From the NCBI GenBank assembly GCA_964023275.1, contig OZ029921.1, positions 13,831,806 to 13,895,805 on the forward strand: DNA of 64,000 nucleotides, written 5' to 3'. The stretch comes from Norana najaformis (Eukaryota; Annelida; Clitellata; Crassiclitellata; Hormogastridae). The notes under the pieces were generated by a model. That model had not been told where the DNA came from. It made no database searches and worked only from the letters and a program-made list of their open reading frames with translations. A program made the translations under genes and the position numbers. Below, piece after piece: positions 57,716-64,000 of this stretch; position 1 is the first letter of the stretch, and each line of letters starts with the position of its first letter.

Positions 57716-60540
57716 GTCTAAACGTGAATTTACTTGATAATTCTGGCAGTTTGGACTGTTACTGTTGCCGAGTCTGCGTGTCGGAATTATTTTTCGTTGC
57801 CAACGCGGATTTAATGCGTTTCGTATGAGTTTTGTTGCACGTTATCGTAAATTTCTGTGAATGGAGTGTTCCACATACAGAGGGGGGATTAGATTCCAGC
57901 TGGAGAGTCAAGTCTCAGACCGACAGACCTACGTACGCCGTCTACGCCAGGAATCTTGGATTCGGTGAAGGAAGGGCAGCAAGAGTCTCCGGAGCGGCAC
58001 CGACCGTCAGTCACAAAATGGAGGGCGACGAACGCCTCTCCTAGGCATATCCATCGGTTCGAGAAATATCCAGACGTCTCGTCGTCTTCCATCTACGAGG
58101 GAGGGACTGCTGGACGGTGAGACAACCATGAGGCCGTTCCTCACCCTCGATGCCACGTCTTTCAGGAGCTCTGAACATGCTGTCATCTTTCGACTCTAGT
58201 AGGGAGTCTGTTGGTAGGGCTCTGCCTGCGTGCGCGGGTTTGCCACCGGTGACTCTTCTGGTTATGTGAGCATTGTTTACTAATGGATGAATATCCTGTT
58301 CTCGGCGACATTTTACATAGTTAAAGCTAGCGCAGAGAACACCTCTGATTTGTCTATCTTGAAGAGGCGCTATACAAATTTCTGAATACAAGTACAATAT
58401 ATACAATATATGAAGTATCCAGGCATGGGACATGGGACATGTATTTGAATATATATCGAGCATCAGAAATCTAGAGATGTAGCCTATAATATAGGTTGGA
58501 ATAGCCTATGTTATAGGCTACATCTCTGAATATCTTATGTAGACGAGAGAAAACCGGCTGGCTAACACAGTTATCACTGCATCACTCTAATTTAGTGTCT
58601 AAACTACAGCCCTTTTGCAATTCCTTTCTTTCTGCTGGAACCTTTAGTGTTCAGGGTTCAGAGATTAACGGCGATTAGCCTTGCGAACTACTCCAAAGAC
58701 AAGTAAAACTGTAGTACATATATATATATATGTATGTATTATAATGCCACAATATATATTATACAGGTAATAAAATGTAAATGTACAAACAAATACGTCT
58801 GCACTAGTGGAAATATCATACTGAGACTGAGGCGGCGTGTTCTTTGTAAAACGAATGGAAGCACAAAATTTATCATTTATAGCATTTTCCTTGCATTATT
58901 TTTCAGGTTTTCACTTTGTATTCAAACCCTATTTTGAGTCTTCCATCTGAACACAGCAGACAGCGCGGGTCACGACGCGAGGCCCCCTAGATCCGCCCTT
59001 TGGTCTTGGCATTTGTCACGTGTCCTCGCTGGCATTATCCGCCTTTCTGGCTTCTGCCGCAGGCACCGCGTTTTTGCATACCTCGATGATATTCAACTAT
59101 AATGTGTCACAGCACTGCTTTTTCCTGAGGGCCCGAGAACTGGGACTTTCGACGATCGTTCGAAATGCCAATCGATCGGGCTTCGAACTCTCGTCTCGCC
59201 AGTTTATTTTAGCGTAGCATTTCCTCGAGAAAGGAAACACAGTCTTTGATTTTTGTATTAATATATATAATTGAACAACATGTACAACTGAAAAACATAT
59301 TCATATCTATATTTAATATAGATAACTGAATAACAGATCAGTGACAATAGCATAGAACTTGAACGTCAACTTACAGTTGCTAAACACAAGAATCTTTCTA
59401 CAATATGTGTAACTCATATTATCAGCTAAGCACACGACAGACCATTGTTACTAAATCTTTTATTCGCGCTCTCACTACAATTAACTGCGTATTCGCTTTA
59501 TATAGGCCATTCCCGTCAAGTCAGCAAGACATAGGTCCTACCTTCCGTCATTGCGCAATCGTGGATTTTTTACAAACTTTCCGAAAACCCTCTGACTCTT
59601 CACAACGTGGGCTTGACATATGCCCGCACGAGTGCCTACATGATGAAATGCGCCTCGGCAAGAATCATTGCTGACGTCAGCCTGCCTGCAAGCAAGGTGT
59701 CGTCAGCCAATCACAAGCAAACAACCCGAAGACTCATCGACTTGACGTCAAGACTTCCATTACAAACGCGCTTAAACATGATGAGGCATTTTCGGAAAAA
59801 TTACTCTCACAGTAGCTAACTGAATCGGGTGTGCACACAATGCGCCTAAACCGCTCCCTCGTTCAGATGAAGACCTGGCAGCCTTACAAGCTTTCAGAAT
59901 AACCGTTGACTTCAAGACAGACTGATGGTAATCGCTTCAACCCAAACAGGTGATAGGTTCCCCGGCCTATCCCTGAGCGCCTCCGTACCGAGTCTCGACG
60001 ATGAAGCAGTCAGTAGCAGCAAGTTTACTCCTTGGGGTGATTTGTGCGCCTCGCTGTACTGCTCTTCCGGAGGAGTGGTTCAAGAGGACGACTCGCACGG
60101 CTTGTCATGCTGCCAGATACGCACTATTAAACGATGAATACTTTATGGGGTTTGCTTCACTTGTCGGTACCGCCCAGGCATACATCAGGCAGCTTTGTGT
60201 TACAGTCTCGAGTCAAGTAGGTCGGCGATCGTTGCGCTCTACTGACTGCGCAAATATGCAATTGCTGCGCGTCAGAACACCAATTCGAGCCCATCGTGCC
60301 CTGGACCTTCTTCCTCTTGGAACAGTCTTCAATTGTACATGCATACTGTTGCATTTTAATCTGTTCGGCATATATTTCAAGCACCTTAATACGAACTTGT
60401 TTTGATCAGTTAGTAGCCAAGTGTGCAGCGCCTTTGAGATTTACTGGAAAGCGTCATCTGAAGTGTTTTGATATATCCTTACATACACTTTGTTAACATA
60501 CAACGAATCAAGGCGGAATTGCTTTCATTAACCGCATCGG
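57716..60540. other. Unassigned sequence
   Basis: No supported gene. A 134-codon frame at 60001-60405 begins with a signal-peptide-like MKQSVAASLLLGVICAP but has no recognised domain. Confidence 0.25.
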
Positions 60541-60542
60541 CC

Positions 60543-60646
<104 letters not shown>

Positions 60647-61039
60647 GGCATCTTCAGCTAGTTGGCAGGGTTGTTGTCAGAATTGTAAGTATGATAGCAT
60701 TTTCTAGATTACACTCAACCTGAAGAGAAGCATAACTACATGAAGAACTGGAACTATGTTGCTGGACAGAGGAACCGGACTGGGCAGCAGAGAAGTAAAG
60801 AACAAGGCAGAAGAAGGTGTCGTTGAATCCCAGAGAGACAGATCACTGCAAAAGAATTCAACCCGAAGCGTATTGTCCGGATGTAGAACTGATAGTTTAG
60901 TGTGTTTTAGGACTGATTACTGGAGTCGTGTTTCAGTGTTGGGCAATCGAGCATCGGAAGAAACGCGTCTGTGGACAATGGAAATGGCTCAGTGGAGCCA
61001 TTAGTTGGCGCATATACGGTCGAACGACGGTCATTTGCC

Positions 61040-61330
61040 CAGCCGAAAGAACTCAGGCAACAAAATGGCGGGCATAGCAATTTATGGAGTGTGACTGCGG
61101 CGATGGCCAGTTCTAAAGACACGACGCGAAGATGAAGATGGACGACTTGCCATCCTCCTCCGCTGAGAGCCATGATCGCCTGCTTCGCCGCCTGTTACGC
61201 CGTCTCTCTGCAGCCATCCTTCCCTCTTTCGCTCCGTTCAGCGAACGACGCATGCGCGCTGGGCGCCTTCGTTCTCACACGAGTCCCTCCTCTTGCCATA
61301 AATCGAACGCAACTTCAGTGTATATAAGTA
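61040..61330 (+). promoter_or_regulatory. Possible promoter-like region with YY1- and NRF1-like motifs
   Basis: AAAATGGCGGG near 61063 resembles a YY1 site and CGCATGCGCG near 61249 an NRF1 site. A 78-codon frame from 61132 (MKMDDLPSSSAESHDRLLRR) lies between; it has no recognised domain. Speculative. Confidence 0.25.
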
Positions 61331-62057
61331 AGACAATAATTAAGGCTTTGAAAAGTTCGGCAAAGTAATAGCGCACTGATTTTCGCAGAAGCGCTTTCGT
61401 TACCTTCATAGTTTCTCAATGCGTGTTTTATTGGAATCGAGGCTGAACTATATTTTTACTTCAAAGTCGCCGCTAACTGGCGTACGACAGTAATATCATA
61501 TGCCGATTAACGGTGCCTTTGAACGATGAGCTCTTGCTCAAGATGAATACCGCACTATTTCCAGTTTAACACAACACGTCAGGTGTTGTCTCGGGGTGAA
61601 ATACCTCGAACTTCATTGCCACTGGGTCACCACTAAACCCCATGTACTGAAAGAAAGACTGTCTGTGAGGCTTGCGCCTCCAAAGGGTCGCCGGCGAACA
61701 CATCTCCTTTCAGCATCTTAATGGCGAGCGGTGCGATTGATAAGCGGCTTAATCTTCAGCAGGGGTCTTAGGCCTTCACACCACGCGGGTTCTTGGATGG
61801 ATCTGTCCGACCGTAAATAGATGTAACGACGTACATTACAAGTATATACAACGTATTTACCGAAATATCAGCAAGATCAGGGTCAATTGATTCGCTTCGG
61901 TCTGCTTCACTTCGTGCTCCCTTTTAGGAGATACAGTATTATTTTATTTCTGCTCTCCGGACCTGCTCGACAGTTATCCAGCGAATGCCTTCTTCGCTTG
62001 GCACCCTTGCTTAACTTTCCCCTCCGTCTGTTAATCATCCAAATTCTCCCTCTGTTC

Positions 62058-62060
<3 letters not shown>

Positions 62061-62146
<86 letters not shown>
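62061..62146. repeat. (TC)n microsatellite
   Basis: About 43 TC units without interruption. Confidence 0.98.
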
Positions 62147-62148
<2 letters not shown>

Positions 62149-62349
62149 TTCTCTCTCGTTTACCTCCACCTGTCATTCACGGGCGTCCTATGCGACTAGC
62201 GTTAATGATAGCCTCGCCTAACTGTTCCCCAGTGTTCCGTACAAATTAATTACACAAAAACATAAGCTAAATTATCCGACATAATAAGCAAAAATCTACA
62301 ATATGCAAATTCTAAAACCATCATTGTTTTCCAAATTTGCACTACACCC

Positions 62350-62545
<196 letters not shown>

Positions 62546-62599
62546 GATGTTTATATGATCCCTCAGGATTTAACAAATTCTACGGAGAATCAAAATATT

Positions 62600-63036
62600 C
62601 TTGCTGGCTAGAAATCGTCAAGATCTGGCGGAGCAAAAGTACCGTGGAAGGCAACAGAATTGAAGTGTTGAATTGTGATAGCAATGCGCTGGAAAAGGTA
62701 ACTGGTTTCTCTCGTGTCACCGGTTATACGAGAGAGATGGCGCCCTAATTCTGTTATGAAGAGTAGGCCACTGCTGTTGATTGGGCCAAGGGTTTCAAAC
62801 GTCAAGAGGACAAAGTGGTAGTTCTGTGCAACAGTGTTATATTTTTGCCATTTCCTATCTGTTGCCAACTCGTCTGCTCCGTCAGCTGAGGTCGATGTGG
62901 TGGGAGGTAAGATGCGGCCAGAGTGCCTGTTACAGTGGCATTCCATATCAAAGCGCGACTCTTCCGCCATGGAGTGAAGGTTAGACCGAAAAGCCTTTTC
63001 CCATCTGTTTTAGGCGATTCCTTCACTGCCAGAAAA
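62600..63036 (-). mobile_element. Retroelement polymerase C-terminal region (relic)
   Basis: Minus strand: FTPWRKSRALIWNATVTGTL near 62970, then in another frame LATDRKWQKYNTVAQNYHF, TFETLGPINSSGLLFITEL, GRHLSRITGDTRETSYLFQR and IQHFNSVAFHGTF to about 62610. This ordered set is the known C-terminus of a polymerase type common in marine invertebrate genomes. A frameshift near 62885 shows decay. It is cut at both ends by trinucleotide repeats. Confidence 0.7.
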
Positions 63037-63037
63037 T

Positions 63038-63057
63038 TATTGTTGTTGTTGTTGTTG

Positions 63058-63093
<36 letters not shown>
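63038..63093. repeat. (TTG)n(TTA)n microsatellite
   Basis: TTG units followed by ATT units. On the minus strand it follows a GC-rich segment (GGTCATCGGTTGATGCGTCG, about 63120) that may be a SINE body. Confidence 0.95.
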
Positions 63094-63096
<3 letters not shown>

Positions 63097-63339
63097 TCTA
63101 TCGCGCCGGTGTCTAATGCACGACGCATCAACCGATGACCCCGCACCAAATCAAGCCGTAATCTGGTCAACATCGAGAAGATCATTCCTCTGAGACAGGC
63201 AGCTCATGGTGGCGGCTGAAAGAGTCAAGTCTTAAGCTGGGAACGAAATGACACACGAGCAGAACGAGCCGATACAGAAAGAGAATTCCATGTACTCTCT
63301 AGGTCCAGCAACCAGTGAACGCAAACACCAAAAACAGTT

Positions 63340-63940
63340 CTAGACTAAGACTCTTTGACTATGACTGGACTAAAGTCATCTCGTGTGATGACCAAATCGA
63401 GACAGCTACCATGGTTATGTGTTGGCAAGAGGCCCCTTGCTGCTTCATCTCGAAGCCGGCGATGAACTGTCTCAGCAGCTCGGTTCAAGGCCATTTTAAA
63501 TTCTTCATGTGGATGTAAATAATAAAAATAATTATTGCTGCATTTTATTGAGAACCACTCTGTAATGACTAAGCATCAGTCGATGACGCTGAGCAATTGT
63601 GAGTGAAGGATTTGCTCTTCTGTCACGACCAGCTGACTGTTATAGGTGACCAGATTTTAGAGGAGGCGTTAAACTCCTGGATAAACGTCGAAGACGGTGG
63701 TTGAGATCCAGGTCATTAGATAGCAGCATGGTGTTTGAGCCACGTATTCTTGCGAAGGACCTCAGTAAGACCTCAAAGAGGTAAAGGTCAAGTAGAGTTT
63801 GACATGTTTTACTCGCAGATCTGCCCGATAGAAGACTGTGATCCCGATCGAGAGGTGAGCCGATCAGAATCACGGCATGGCACATCTGCAGTCTGATGAC
63901 CTGTAGGTGCCGATCTCCGGAGTGCAAACAACTCAAGTCT
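63340..63940 (-). mobile_element. L2/CR1-like endonuclease fragment, same family as 25010-25900
   Basis: Minus strand: LLDLYLFEVLLRSFARIRGS matches the corresponding part of the 25.7-kb copy. At the DNA level ACCAAATCGAGACAGC and GACCAGCTGACTGTTATAGG recur in the same order. Relative to the other copy, about 115 bp (about 63508-63622) are inserted after CTTCATGTGGATGT. Confidence 0.7.
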
Positions 63941-64000
63941 GAACTTTACAATTTAAATGTGCAAATCGTAAGAAAATATTAACTTTAATATATCCAGAGC
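63941..64000. other. Window end, nothing recognised
   Basis: AT-rich sequence; no feature seen. Confidence 0.3.

Noticed and set aside
60001-60405. 134-codon frame with a signal-peptide-like start
   Set aside because: No second domain, cysteine pattern or neighbouring exon; kept only as a note under the unassigned region.
61887-62249. Ser/Leu repeat frame with a hydrophobic start
   Set aside because: Most of it is the (TC)n run; no conserved sequence.

Overview
This is an AT-rich animal genomic window: long introns with GT-AG junctions, many decayed non-LTR retrotransposons, SINE-like repeats and trinucleotide runs, and no sign of bacterial or viral organisation. The retroelement types (L2/CR1-like elements with 2A-like N-termini, RTE-like elements, repeat tails built from GATTAC units) and the GOLD-type ectodomain gene point to a marine invertebrate. 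A mollusc or other spiralian, an echinoderm or a cephalochordate would all fit, and the phylum cannot be fixed from sequence alone.

Layout. 1-5.7 kb is repeat-rich (microsatellites, an RTE-like reverse transcriptase relic on the minus strand at about 2.25-3.76 kb, a second retroelement C-terminus at 5.1-5.35 kb). 5.77-6.27 kb looks like a promoter (NRF1-like and ETS-like sites) ending in a strong splice donor. From 9.15 to 34.26 kb a complete plus-strand gene for a NEK11-type protein kinase can be assembled from 16 coding exons (2019 nt, 672 aa). All junction phases agree, and an alternative terminal exon at 28.07 kb would give a 560-aa form. Its introns hold at least four L2/CR1-like fragments, a pair of inverted diverged repeats and a probable DNA-transposon relic. 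35.56-37.0 kb is a DNA-transposon-like relic with about 370-bp tandem units. 38-48.2 kb carries more retroelement pieces. At 51.39-52.66 kb is an intronless, GC-rich gene for a secreted or membrane-anchored protein with two tandem TMEM145/GPR180-type ectodomains and no seven-helix module. 55.9-56.72 kb holds a cysteine-motif protein relic under what looks like a full heat-shock promoter: 13 consecutive HSF trimers at exact 5-bp spacing, then a TATA box. 57-64 kb is again repeats, retroelement fragments and microsatellites.

The only clearly intact genes are the NEK11-like kinase and the tandem-ectodomain gene. No functional link between them is visible. The observations most worth a second look are the heat-shock array with its cysteine-rich relic, the duplicated 7TM-free ectodomain protein, the two 2A-like retroelement leaders, and the alternative end of the kinase gene.
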